From Labia minor (Eukaryota > Arthropoda > Insecta > Dermaptera > Spongiphoridae): a stretch of 64,000 bases of DNA. Numbering within the stretch: the first letter of the stretch is position 1; the number at the start of each line of letters is the position of its first letter. Shown here one piece after another: positions 34,711-46,253 of this stretch. Location of the stretch: the NCBI GenBank assembly GCA_963082975.1, contig OY720350.1, positions 40,293,851-40,357,850 of the forward strand. Direction: 5' to 3'. Under the pieces are notes generated by a model that saw only the letters and a list, made by a program, of their open reading frames with translations, had not been told where the DNA came from and did no database searches. The translations under genes were made by a program, and so were the position numbers.

Positions 34711-35344
34711 AAGTTGACCTGTGGCCAGGTCCAAACCGACCGACGGTTTGAAATAAATTGATTTCCAGCTACAGAAACAATTTCAAATAATTTTAATATA
34801 TCTATTAATGTAATAAAAACAGATATGGATAGAACATAAATATTTTTAATTTTATTTTATTTATAATATATAGCTGAAGTAGCCGGCGTTGCCCGTGATC
34901 ATAATAAGGAGGCTGTGACGTCATGAAGGGCTGGGTGACGTCATATGATTTTAAATTAAGAAAAACATAATGAAGATGATTTTTCCCGAGGATAAAACCA
35001 ATACATTCGTGGTGATATGTAAAAAATCTCCTCATGTGAAATTTGGTGTTGAAAATAACCCTTCCTATCGTCGATCACTAATACTACCACTTCCGGTTTC
35101 CGGATTTGCACCAAAAGTTGATCAATTCATCCCAGTGATGCATTAAGTAAATATACCAAATTTCATCAAAATCCGTTGAGCCGTTCAGGCTGTACACATC
35201 TATACGGACGGACAGACAGACATCATGCTAAAAATACATTTTTCTGTTAAGAAAATGCATGATTCGTGGAGATATGTAAAAATCTCCACATGTGAAATTT
35301 GGTGTGAAAACAATACCTCCCTTACTATCGTCGGTCGGTAAAAA
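34711..35344 (-). mobile_element. A6: family A element, GCCGGCGTTGCCCG subtype
   Basis: Both ends are intact (GACCTGTGGCCAGGTC; ACCGACCGACGATAG on the minus strand). It differs from other copies by a short inserted block, AGCTGAAGTAGCCGGCGTTG, at 34872-34891, shared only with A8. The GTCY array is short (about 35205-35222). An intact CACTTCCGGT motif lies near 35090. Confidence 0.78.
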
Positions 35345-35449
35345 AGGTCAGATGATTTTCCGATGCTCTGAAACATTTTCGATGGGGAAGGGCGATGAAA
35401 ATTATGATTGAAAATTGGGCCGTGAATTCTAAAAGTTTGAGAAACACTG
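35345..35449 (-). mobile_element. hAT MITE end fragment abutting A6
   Basis: On the minus strand it begins CAGTGTTTCTCAAACTTTTA, the same type of end as the 2187-2579 MITE. The other end is cut by A6, suggesting A6 inserted into it. A related trace lies at 39549-39620 (GTTTCTCAACC ... ATCATAATTTTCATCG). Confidence 0.5.
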
Positions 35450-35455
35450 ATGTAA

Positions 35456-36004
35456 CATAAAAAAGCAAATGAACAAAAAAAAAAAAGTAAAATAAAATAT
35501 TTTAAAAAAAAAAATATTTCCTTATAAAATTTTGACTGACCAGAAAAGGATGATAACAAAAATTATCTGCATAATTATAATATAAATCATTTCCTTCATT
35601 TTATAAGATGAGTAGTAATATTGTTCAGTTTAAATTATTTATTGCTCAATATCTCTAGTAAAATAAGAAATACTCTTTTCTGTATCGCTAAATGCTGATA
35701 TATAATGCGATTAGTTATATGAAAATATTTTTAGATACCTTTGTAATTAATTATCTCATTTATCCTTTGAGTTATTAGAACCTATTCAGTTAAGTACAAG
35801 GCTTGTAATACAAGTCAGCCCTTCAAATATGATAAACAGTGATTGATGTTATCAAGCGACCTTATCTGGGCTTGGAAACATTGCCCATCAAATGTCATTC
35901 GTGCTTTCAACTTAATTGATTTTATCGTCAATAAATTTTCTTTTTAAGGATATTAAAAAGAAATTGTTGGAGAGATAAAAATGATATCCGGAATCAAATA
36001 AAAT
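35456..36004. other. AT-rich intergenic DNA, no feature recognised
   Basis: A/T-rich, with a balanced patch at 35850-35920. It contains no recognisable repeat or gene. Confidence 0.5.
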
Positions 36005-36633
36005 AAGTTGACCTGTGGCCAGGTCCGAACCGACCGACGGTTTGAAATAAATTAATTTCCAGCTACAGAAACAATTTTAAATAATTTTAATATATCTATT
36101 AATGTAATAAAAAACAGATATGGATAGAACATAAATATTTGTAATTTTATTTTATTTATAATATATATGTAAGACCAGGCTGTGACGTCATGAATGGCCG
36201 GATGACGACATATAATTTTAAATTAAGAAAAAACTAATAAAGATGATTTTTCCCGAGTATAAAACTAATACAAAGTGCATGATTCGTGGTGATATATAAA
36301 AAAAATCCTCATGTGAAATTTGGTGTGAAAATAACCCTTCCCTTCCTATCGTCGATCGCTAATACTACCACTTCCGCTTTCCGGATTTGCACCAAAAGTT
36401 GATCAATTCATTCTACTGATGCATTAAGTAAATATACCAAATTTCATCAAAATCCGTTGAGCCGTTCAGGCTGTACACATGTATACAGACGGACGGACAG
36501 ACGGACAGACATGATGCAAAAAATACTTTTTTCTGTTAAGAAAATGCATGATTCGTGGAGATATGTAAAAATCTCCACATGTGAAATTTGGTGTGAAAAC
36601 AATACCTCCCTTACTATCGTCGGTCGGTAAAAA
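36005..36633 (-). mobile_element. A7: complete family A element
   Basis: Both ends are intact. The GTCY array is at 36486-36510. The ETS-like motif is mutated (CACTTCCGCT) and one CRE-like palindrome is broken (GACGACAT). It sits between A-tracts. Confidence 0.78.
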
Positions 36634-39360
36634 GAATATATAATAGTAGATTTTTTTTTATTTTTTTTTAATCATCAATTAATAACAAACACAATTATTA
36701 GTAATGGTAGAAGTCGTTGCAACGAAGATGAGAGTGTGTTCTCAAACTAATTTTCATCTTCTAATTTTCATTTACCATCCCCCGAGGGTTACAAACTTAG
36801 CTAGTGTCCTTATTGGAAATAAAATAGAGTGGAATGCTTGTTTGGTGTGTTAAGTACCATTTCAGTAATAGATTGTCGCTAGTCTAGCCAATCAGGGCTG
36901 CTAGGCACCTGTCCAAGGAGGGTGGGAATTCGGCCCAGGCCTATTTGACCACAGAGAGTCCGATCGCAGGGTCATCCATCACGTAGCCCTTATGCCCAGA
37001 CACAATGCGGCTTATGTGGCAAAGGGCATCCTGCCAAATTCATTCCAATTTACACTCCTAATCTATAATGAATATATATAAAATAAACATTCATTATGAG
37101 ATAAATAATATGTATAGGAAATTTATTATTATTTTGAAAAAAATAAAATAAAATAAGTTTCTTAATTATTTTCTAACAAATAATTATATAAAAAATATTA
37201 GTTCTATAATAAAAAAAAAAAAAAATCAAATTAATTTTATCGTTTTCAAAATACAAAATAAATAAATATTGTCTACTTGCGCATTGATTCTTTTGCAATA
37301 ACCTTCAAAATATTCTTTGATTTACAACTTTTCATTGAATCTAAACATTGTATCACTAGTTGATAAATCAGGTGAATATGGTGGTTGTGGAACATTATGG
37401 GCTGGAATTTTTGACAAAATCTTTTAAATATGCGTAGGTGGGTGCAATTTCTTATAACAAAAACCAAATCATATTATTATATAAAATCAAACTATTGTTT
37501 TATTACTTTCAACTTTAAACTTTAACTTTTTAAGCATTTTTACTTTTCAAATATTTGAATAATTTCCCTGAAGAAGTCCGAAAACTTTATCCAATCATCA
37601 TTTTATCCAGTTTGCATATTTCCTATAAAATATTGCTGATAACAAATTCACACGCTCAAAATTTATTCTTATCAATTAAATTAATTTATAGTTTTATTGA
37701 ATTTTTTTAACATTTATTACTTTTCCCTAGCGTGAGACCCTATTTACCTTTGGCTCTAATTGTTCTCTTTCAGATTTGGATCATAGATATTTTTTTAAAT
37801 TTCCTTATGTTTTTTGCAATTCACTTGCCCCCCGCCTTAATTAGTATTTATTTATCAATTAATAGATGTAGTTATATTCATTGTGAATTGAATCAATTTA
37901 TAAATGTACTTCAACATACAATAATAGAATATATTTTCTTAAATTAGTATTCATATAAAAATTAAATAATTGAAATGTTCAACCAGAATTCAATTTTTGA
38001 ATTCTTTTCAAGTTTCTCTAATAAACACATTTTGTTAGCATTAGGGCTGACTTAAATTATTAGCCTAAATAATCATTTTGTAACCATTAAAAAGGATTTT
38101 TGATTTTATACTTTATCACAAATTATTAATTTTAGATTATAAATTTTAAAAAAATTAATTAATTAAATATGTGTAGGTTTATATTTGTATGTATGCCTAC
38201 CAACTTGAAGTGTTTTGTACTAAAGTGACATCTTTCTCAATTCTGTAAGTAATTTCAATAAATATGTATATGCTTTCAAAGTTGTAAAGTCCTTTTATAA
38301 TTACCCTGTATATGTGATGAGTCTCTTATAAAATATATGTATTTATTCATTTTTTTTTATTTTTAATTAATTATAAGAAATAAATATATCTGATTTAATA
38401 AAATCCATAAGATAAAAGGTAATATTATAAGAATTGTTTTTGTAATCATATGTAGAACAAGATGGTGATATTGATATTTGTATGTAAAATTATTAAAATA
38501 TACATGAGATATTTATAGAATATATTATAAACAGAGAGACGAAGTTGTGATTGGAGAGTACAAGAAGACGAAAAAATAGTAGTGAGGGAAATGTATGGGG
38601 GATGGGGGAGGAGAGAAGGAAAAATCGAGAACAAAACAATCTAAAAGGAGCTTAACGTAAAAATGCAAATTCAATCCTTGAGTAGAGGATCTCACCGATG
38701 TAGTCTAATGGAATTTCTAAACAGAGACAACAGCACACCAACCAACGCTCCATCGGCCTTTCCTACAATATGACTAAATATTACCCAACCAACAAAGAAG
38801 GTATTTTCCGAACCAGTATTATAAAATTAATAACAAAACAAAAAAAAAATGAAATAAAATATTCATAAATTCTTAAAATAAAAATAAAAAAATCTATTTG
38901 GATATACTTATATGTAAATAATATAATTGGTTAAATAAAGTGTTGGAATTCTGTTATATTTTCTTTCTCTCTCTCTCTTTCTCCATTAATATAGAGAGTT
39001 GATCATTATATCTAATGAACAAATATCTATCCATTTTCTATAATAATAAATTTAATTATAAATTGACATTTAAATTAATTGAAAAATCATTCAATTAATA
39101 GTTGATAAAGATATATGTAATATCAAACAAAAAGATTGAGATTGGTATATATACTATGGCCCCTACACCTCGCAGAATTTGATGAAACTTCGCCAGTTGA
39201 TTCTTTGATTAATTCTAAGAAACTTTTTCCTTAGGCAATTATTGGGGAAACTTCTAGTTTTCGAGATAAAAAGGATTAAAGATTGAATATAAATTAGATG
39301 GTTATGAATGTCGAAATGTGCAGCCATTAAGAAATTCTAATTCACTAATTGTTCACATAT
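36634..39360. other. AT-rich DNA with balanced patches
   Basis: The most notable patch is 36700-37060 (GCCAATCAGGGCTGCTAGGC; GGCTTATGTGGCAAAGGGCA). Its end resembles common non-LTR retrotransposon tails, but I cannot assign it. Another patch at 38690-38800 is unrecognised. The rest is A/T-rich with no credible coding. Confidence 0.4.
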
Positions 39361-39364
39361 TCAC

Positions 39365-39485
39365 TAATTTTTGGTTTTTTCTGTTCGGTTTGGATATAGG
39401 GAAATTATTTAATTAATTAATTTTTCAATTTTTCTATATACAATCCGAACTGAAAAATTCGAAAATTAGCCGCGCCCTCTGCTGG
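39365..39485. repeat. Imperfect palindrome with adjacent CTCF-like motif
   Basis: 39365-39401 and 39434-39468 are inverted copies of about 35 bp (CTGTTCGG and ATATAG blocks conserved). Directly after, GCGCCCTCTGCTGG (39472-39485) is, in reverse complement, a full match to the CTCF core. The palindrome is probably a MITE relic; the motif function is untested. Confidence 0.4.
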
Positions 39486-39732
39486 TCAAACTGATAAGAC
39501 ATGGTAGCTAAATGGGATACCTCCTTAAATCCAGAGTTGTCGGGCCTTATTAATTAGCGTTTCTCAACCTTGCAATATGTTTGAAATCATAATTTTCATC
39601 GAGATCCCCGCTTACAATAAAGTAGACTATTATAAATTTTATTTTTATATTATTTTTAACTAACTGCCAAAACAAAAGATTTCCCTTTTAGTCAGTCAGT
39701 TAATCAATTTATCTAAATAACATGATTAAATT

Positions 39733-39763
<31 letters not shown>

Positions 39764-39838
39764 TTTACTTTAAAAACAAAAAAATATACAATTTATAATT
39801 TTAATATTTAATAAATTTAGGGTTATTTAAAATTTGAG

Positions 39839-40578
39839 AAAAGGTCAAAAAGATGGACAGGATTTTGAAGAGTAATAAAAACCGTAATACAAATGATAGA
39901 ATATTTATTTATACATCAAAAGACAGAGACAGACAATCTTAAACTTTTTTATGTACTCTTAAAAATTTCGATGTGTGCTTCCACCGTCGCACGACAGACA
40001 TCTAGCTGATAATAAATCTCCCACTACGTCTTTTGAAGCATTTCAGGAGTCACAGTACCAATTCTTTTTTTCAGATGCTGATGATCACGAATTTTTTTTC
40101 GCATAAACGATGTTCTTAACGTAACCCCCCCCTCAAAAAATCCAAAGGCGTCAAATCAGGACTTCAAGGCGATCACAAAACAGGACCATTCCTCCCAATT
40201 CAACAGTCAGGAAATTTGTTGTTGAGAGCATCTTGGAATATTAGGCTATAGTGACATGGAGCTACATCCTGCTGGAAACTGACATTAATGCCCTTTTCAC
40301 TTTCAATCTCTTGAACTTGAGGGAACGCATACATTTCCAACATGTCCAAATAAATTGTGCCTGTAACCGTGTTTTCTGCAAACATGAAAGGGCCGACATT
40401 ACGATCCTCCATAAGTCCACACCAAACGTTGACTTTTGGTGAATCACTTATGTATTGGAAAACTTCATTTGGTTGCTGATCTCCCCATTTACGATATTAT
40501 GGCGGTTTCAAAATATTTATAATGCTACTCAATCTCTGTTGTACAACAAAATCCAGTCCACCTTTTTTGATGACCCTG
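39839..40578 (-). mobile_element. mariner/Tc-like element with degenerate TIRs
   Basis: The ends are related inverted sequences: AAAGATGGACAGGATTTTG on the left and CCAGTCCACC...GGGTCATCAAAA (minus strand) on the right. It holds the C-terminal half of a transposase. It is followed directly by the truncated A8. Confidence 0.6.
39960..40460 (-). pseudogene. DDD/E transposase C-terminal half, relic
   Basis: The minus strand reads MEDRNVGPFMFAENTVTG, then YLDMLEMYAFPQ, then the second catalytic region FQQDVAPCHYSL. After three in-frame stops it reads SPDLTPLDF, the third catalytic region. I count 36 residues between the second and third aspartates, wider than mariner DD34D and close to DD37D-type families. 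Frameshifts follow the third aspartate (an 8-C run near 40127). The N-terminal half is absent. It is clearly an IS630-Tc1-mariner superfamily relic and certainly dead. Confidence 0.75.
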
Positions 40579-40605
40579 TATATAAACCTTTAAAATATAT
40601 TTAAA

Positions 40606-41190
40606 TAAAAAAAACAGATATGGATAGAACATAAATATTTTTAATTTTATTTTATTTATAATATATAGCTGAAGTAGCCGGCGTTGCCGGCGTTACCCGA
40701 GGCTGTGACGTCATGAAGGGCTGGGTGACGTCATATAATTTTAAATTAAGAAAAACATAATGAAGATGATTTTTCCCGAGGTTAAAACCAATACATTTGT
40801 GGTGATATGTAAAAAAATCTCCTCATGTGAAATTTGCTTTGAAAATAACCCTTCCCTTCCTATCGTCGATCGCTAATACTACCACTTCCGGTTTCCGGAT
40901 TTGCACCAAAAGTTGATTAATTTATCCCACTGATGCATTAAGTAAATATACAAAATTTCATCAAAATCGGTTGAGCCGTTCAGGCTGTACACATCTATAC
41001 GGACGGACAGACGGACGGACGGACGGACGGACGAACGGGCGGACGGACGGACGAACGGGCGGACAGACATCATGCTAAAAATACTTTTTTCTGTTAAGAA
41101 AATACATGATTCGTGGAGATATGTAAAAATCTCCACATGTGAAATTTGGTGTGAAAACAATACCTCCCTTACTATCGTCGGTCGGTAAAA
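40606..41190 (-). mobile_element. A8: family A, right end truncated, expanded microsatellite
   Basis: The left terminus (ACCGACCGACGATAG on the minus strand) is intact. The hairpin end is missing. It carries the GCCGGCGTTGCC block (40678-40700) like A6. The GTCY/GTCC array (about 41000-41068) is the longest in the window and includes two GAACGGGC interruptions. Confidence 0.75.
41000..41068. repeat. GGAC/GTCY tetranucleotide array in A8
   Basis: Runs of GGAC with GAAC and GGGC variants appear as two similar sub-blocks, suggesting duplication of a block within the array. Confidence 0.9.
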
Positions 41191-42581
41191 ATTGTAATAT
41201 AAAATAAATAATCATGTAAAAATGGTAATAACATGAAGTATTTAATCGAATAAACAAATGAACCTGTAAATATTGTAAACATCATCTTTGGTTTAGAAAA
41301 AAAAAGTTACTCAACTTGTACACTTAACTTGAGATCATGAGTTCAAATATATATCCTTGTTCATAGTTCACTTATTTAGTTTAAAACTAATATGGGTGAT
41401 TCAAATGAGTTTAGATCCCTAAAAGCCAATATAGTGAAATTTGAGTACCTCTTTTTTATAAAATTATTATATGAACCATTTATTATATTTCAAAATAAAA
41501 GAATAAAAACTAAGCTAAAAAAACAATTAAAAAATATATTTTTGATTATATAATATTTTAAAAATTAGAGGATTCTTTTTTTTAAGTTTTTAAAATCCTG
41601 ACAAAAGAAAGATCGTTATTAGATGATCGATAAAGGAATATAGTGTTAATTATAAGTAATAAACTGGCTTTAAAAGAAATGACGATCTCTCTAATTAAAG
41701 AGATGCGTGAATAAGAGCTACCTTAACCAAAATATTCTCTGTAATTGGATTACTTTATAATCCCAAGACCTTGTTCATTAGAAATGGTACAATTTGGCTG
41801 CGGCATCTGAATAGGATTTCCAATGAGGCGAAGAAAATTAATTAATAATCCTCTCAAGAAGTAATTTTATGGGCGGTGTAGTAATTCATTGATTCATTCT
41901 ATTTCCTTTCTCATCCCTACCACTTCTACCTCCAACCCCTCTCAACCTTCCTCTTTCCTATTCAGAAAATATACCTTCCCTGTGCATAGATTCGTTAAGG
42001 TAGCATGTAAAAGGTTTTTCGAGAAAACATCAGGGTTTATTTTAGCACAAATTTATTAGGCACGAATTGTATTTAGTGTAAAGTTCAGGCCACAAACTTA
42101 AGTTTCAGACAAAAGGCACAAATCGATGCCAGAGAGTGAGAGGGTGAGTTGCTTGAGACTAAATGAGTGTAAGAGTTAAGAGGAGAGGAAACAGTTTGAC
42201 GTTCATTTATACCAAATTACAAAAAAATGCAAATTTTCTCAAAATGACAAACCATTTCGTTTAATAAACGAAAATCCATTTGACTTTTTAAAAGACATTA
42301 TTAGAGATTCTTATTATAAAAAGGTATAAGTATAGTAAAGCTAAATAAAATATTATTAAATAGAATGTTATACAGTTTTAAATATATAAAGAAGTTTTTA
42401 TTGTTTTTTGTTTTTCTTGTCCAATTGATCAATGAAGGTATTTTATTTAATCAATTAAAAATAAATTTGATTATGTCTGTGAGTATACAAATTGATTATA
42501 TATTAATTTATTCAATTAAGTATAGAACTATATTGAATAAATTAAAATGAAAGGATGATAACTCTCATATTACCTATTTTT
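41191..42581. other. AT-rich DNA with balanced patches
   Basis: Positions 41740-42190 are more balanced (CTACCACTTCTACCTCCAAC; GCCAGAGAGTGAGAGGGTGA) but hold no recognisable coding or repeat. The rest is A/T-rich. Confidence 0.4.
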
Positions 42582-42831
42582 ACTATCTCGCCAGAGATTG
42601 TATTACGATCACGAAAATTTTGATGTTTTTATACGTTTTGAAGGTCACTGAATCATTTTCACTAAGGTTGAGAAAAATGTCTGTGTGTGTGTGTGTATGT
42701 GTGTAACCAAGATTACGCAAAAACGGTTTGAGCTAGAATGATGAAATTTGGTACATGGGCATTATTCAAAATTCATAGTTTTCTATCAACTTTTGAGAAA
42801 TGTAGCTCAACCTACAACGTTTTGATTTTTT
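42582..42831 (+). mobile_element. B11: family B left half
   Basis: It has an intact left terminus (ACTATCTCGCCAGAGATTGT), the GT microsatellite (42681-42703), and continues to the TACAACGTTTTGATTTTT block. There family A copy A9 begins within the T-run. The right half of B is not found downstream. Confidence 0.78.
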
Positions 42832-43336
42832 ACCGACCGACAATAGTAAGGGAGGTATTGTTTTCACACCAAATTTCACATGTGGAGATTTTTACATACA
42901 TACGGATTTTGATGAAATTTGGTATATTTACTTAATGCATCAGTATGATGAATTGATCAACTTTTGGTTCAAATCCGGAAACCGGAAGTGGTAGTATTAG
43001 CGGTTATTTTCACACCAAATTTCACATGAGGAGATTTTTTACATATCATCACGAATCAATCACTTTGCATTGGTTTTATACTCGAGAAAAATCATCTTTA
43101 TTAGTTTTTTCCTAATTTAAATTATATTACGCCATCCAGCCATTCATGACGTCACAGCCTGGTCTTACATATATATTATAAATAAAATAAAATTAAAAAT
43201 ATTTATGTTATATGCCTATCTGTTTTTTATTACATTAATAGATATATTAAAATTATTTAAAATTGTTTCTGTAGCTGGAAATTAATTTATTTCAAACCGT
43301 CGGTCGGTTCGGACTTGGCCGCAGGTCAACTTATTT
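42832..43336 (+). mobile_element. A9: family A with deleted microsatellite core
   Basis: The left end is ACCGACCGACAATAG. A deletion removes the GTCY array (42895-42905 junction). An intact ACCGGAAGTGG is at about 42979. The right end is CGTCGGTCGGT plus a mutated hairpin (GGACTTGGCCGCAGGTC). It starts inside the T-run of B11. Confidence 0.78.
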
Positions 43337-43554
43337 TTTATGAAATATATTTACATTAAATTAAAATTATATCACATTCGTCCAACAATTTTAAATTTAA
43401 ATTGAACCATTTACATTAATACGCCACCTCCTTGATTTTTTTTTTTTTCAAAATATGATAATTTCATTAATGAACTTCTTACTGATATATTTATAATTTT
43501 TTTTTTAAATTTTCATTAAGATCTTTGAATAAAATTAAGCTTAAGATGTATTCT

Positions 43555-43833
43555 TCTTCTTCTTAAGGTGCCGTCTCCCTTTCGGAGTTTGGCTATCATC
43601 ATGACTAGGATAGCCTTAGAAGCCACCCAGCCATGATGATTTTTCTTGGGAATGTTAATGCGGTGGTTTCCCGTTCCCTTTCGCATGTTTAGAACCAGGA
43701 ACTGACAGTTCCTGGAGCTGGAGGCAGCTGATGTTAAATTGAATTTTATTAGAAAAATTTGTTCTTAGTTGGAATCGAACGCCGATTTCTTGTGTAGAAA
43801 ATTGCTATGCTACGCTCTCGACTAGCTGCCTCC
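43555..43833 (-). mobile_element. tRNA-derived SINE with 13-bp TSD
   Basis: It is flanked by TAAGATGTATTCT on both sides (43542-43554 and 43834-43846). On the minus strand it begins GGAGGCAGCTAGTCGAGAGC, a tRNA-like head. A good B box (GCGTTCGATTCC) lies about 50 bp in. A non-tRNA body follows, with an inverted GGAACTGTCAGTTCC, and it ends in an (AAG)n tail. The internal A and B boxes would be the polymerase III promoter. The perfect duplication and clean tail suggest relatively recent LINE-mediated retroposition. Confidence 0.85.
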
Positions 43834-43846
43834 TAAGATGTATTCT

Positions 43847-44234
43847 AAAACACCACTAATTTTAAAAATTAATATTTGTTTATTTTATTTTATTTTAATA
43901 TGTATTTTATTTGAAATAATTTGCAGTAGAGCGCTCACCTCTGCACTCCCCGCTCGCCCCTCTCCAAGCCCCTCCCAGCCCCTCCGCCGCCTGAACTGAC
44001 CTCATGCCGGCCGGCTGACTCGAACGAATTCAGTTCCCCTCAGTTCCCCTTACATGCTGAGTGTGAGACCCTCAACGGCCTCTCCACTGAAATCATCCCT
44101 TAATCAGTCGCTAATCAAGAATTAATTGTAATTTTATTATTTATTTTTTATTAATTAAAAGGAAGATTAGTGAACTTTAAAAAAAAATATTTCAATAAAA
44201 ATTAAATTTTATAAAGTGCATTTTTATAATTTTT
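43847..44234. other. Short gap with a GC-rich island at 43925-44110
   Basis: The island includes CACTCCCCGCTCGCCCCTCT, AGCCCCTCCGCCGCC and CATGCCGGCCGGCTGAC. It is by far the most GC-rich block in the window. No repeat match or coding frame is recognised. It could be a promoter or an untranslated exon. Confidence 0.3.
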
Positions 44235-44865
44235 ACTATCTCGCCAGAGATAGTATTGCGATCATGAAAATTTTCGATGTTGAGATTTTGATGTTTTTAT
44301 ACGTTTTGAAGGTTCCTGAATCATTTTCACTAAGGTTGAGAAAAATGTCTGTGTGTGTGTATGTGTGTGTGTATGTGTGTATGTGTGTATGTGTGTATGT
44401 ATGTAGGCAAGATTACGCAAAAACGGTTTGAGCTAGAATGATGAAATTTGGTACATGGACATTATTCAAAATTCATAGTTTTCTATCAACTTTTGAGAAA
44501 TGTAGCTCAACCGGAAGAGGGTCATTACCTACAACGTTTTGATTTTTTTTCCTCTAAAGTGACCGTAAAAATAAAGATATATGTTTGATAATTTTTCACA
44601 TGATTAATAATTATATAAAACTGCTATATATAGAATTTCAGCTTGATTGATTCGCTGAAATTACCAGAATTAATTTTTTAACACTGAAAATCTCACGCGT
44701 CAACACGTGACGTGGTGCCATCAACAAAAAGCCAAACATGCGCTGGTTTAATATTTATTATTTATTATTTATAATTTATAATTAATTAAATTTAATTTAA
44801 ATATAATATATTATGTTATTTAATCCAATTCAAATTGCGAGATAGTCGAGTGGAGACACTCCAGC
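44235..44865 (+). mobile_element. B12: complete family B element
   Basis: It starts ACTATCTCGCCAGAGATAGT and ends GCGAGATAGT with the TGGAG-ACA-CTCCA hairpin. These ends are a perfect 10-bp subterminal inverted repeat. The GT/GTAT array is at 44349-44405. A CACGTGACGTGG block is near 44705. This is the best reference copy of the family. Confidence 0.82.
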
Positions 44866-45636
44866 TAATTTTTATTTATATACCCAAAGAAATTTATAAA
44901 TTTTTCATTCCAATCTTTGAAAAGAATTAATCTTAAATATTCTATCAGATCCCATTAATTAAATTTGATTAAAAGTTGAATTAAAATTATTTAAAAATTA
45001 AAAAATCATATACATACAAAATTTTATTTTTCTTTAAATATATTTATTGAAAGATTTTTTAAATTTCAATATATATATATTAATCCTATTAAAACTTATT
45101 TTTTTAAAAAATATGAAGATTATTTTCAAAATTCATATAATATAATTATAAATCAAAAAAATATAAATTGCTTATATTCATATAGAAATATATAATTTTA
45201 AATATTCTATATATTCTTTCTAATCTCATTATCGCTCACACCGTTCCTTTCCAATCTCATATGAATATTGTTTTGTCAATTGAATATTATTATAACACTT
45301 TTGAAAAATGAATAATATTTCTATTACCTATACATCAATTAAACAGAATAAAATCTTCGTGAAATTAATAATATAATCATAATTAGTTTTCTGCTGTTTT
45401 CTAAGATATTTTTATTATATGTCTATTAAATGCATATTATAACTTATTATAATCATGGTTCTATATAGGATGTAAAATAATTTTAGTATTTTAATATTAC
45501 AGAAATAAGATAATATTTTTAAAAATCTATACACTTTTTTAATCCTATTATTATTATTTATTTATTTATACCTTATTTTTTTATTTCCTGTATATAATAT
45601 AAATATCTAATCTTAATTATTTTTTTCTTTATCAAG
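44866..45636. other. AT-rich DNA, possibly intronic
   Basis: Very A/T-rich with no repeat recognised. Its last 20 bases are a T-rich tract ending in AG, which is why the following block is considered as an exon. Confidence 0.4.
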
Positions 45637-45722
45637 GCGAGAGTGATGGACATCAATTCAAGTCTACGTGCTGTTCTTCGAGTTTAATCTGCGAGAAATA
45701 TCAACCCTTTATTAACTCCGAG
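45637..45722 (+). other. Candidate coding exon
   Basis: 86 bp of markedly higher GC lie between a good acceptor (T-rich tract, then ATCAAG) and a possible donor (GAG|GTCAGT). One frame is open throughout (28 codons from 45639), containing KSTCCSSSLICEKYQPF. The CEK ending loosely recalls C-type-lectin-like cysteine contexts, but that is not enough to name it. A better donor (CCAAAT|GTAAGT, 45911) follows a TACAG acceptor at 45895-45899, which could be a 10-12 nt microexon or the end of a longer exon. This is inference from composition and splice signals only. Confidence 0.25.
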
Positions 45723-46215
45723 GTCAGTATTTATTATTAATTTTATATTTAATTCAATTTAAATTTATTGATTATAAACTAATAAGTTATTTTTCTTCTT
45801 CTATTTCATGTTTCCATCTTCGTTCCTGCTACTGAATGTTGATTTGAATTCTTGTTTATCTTCTCCATTCTTGATGACGATGAAATGATTGAAATACAGC
45901 TCTCCAAATGTAAGTAATAATCGTTATTTATTTAGCATGGCGCACTTTAAAATAGAAAAAGTAAATATAATATTTAAAGTAAAGTTTAATATAATATACA
46001 AAGTAGAATTAAATTACAATGATTTTTTGCTTTTGATAATATTCATTAGGAGATTATAGAGAAATATATTAAATTATAGGACAGAATTTAGTGAGATTAG
46101 GGAATTTCAGAGTACATCTTTCAAGAAGAAGCATTGATAAAGGAGGCAGAAGAGACAAAGGTATTTTTAGAATTAGTAGGTTTCGATGGGTTATACTGGG
46201 AGGGTGGTTATTTTT

Positions 46216-46253
<38 letters not shown>

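Noticed and set aside
35200-35559. 119-codon minus frame including HQISHVEIFTYLHESCIFLT
   Set aside because: It is a translation of the family A left third, also seen at 21955, 40879 and 42738, and it extends into unrelated flank. Repeat DNA, not a gene.
44216-44431. Recurrent peptide VEILMFLYVLKVPESFSLRLRK
   Set aside because: The same frame appears in several B copies because the DNA repeat is conserved. It runs into the GT microsatellite and lacks a conserved start or stop.
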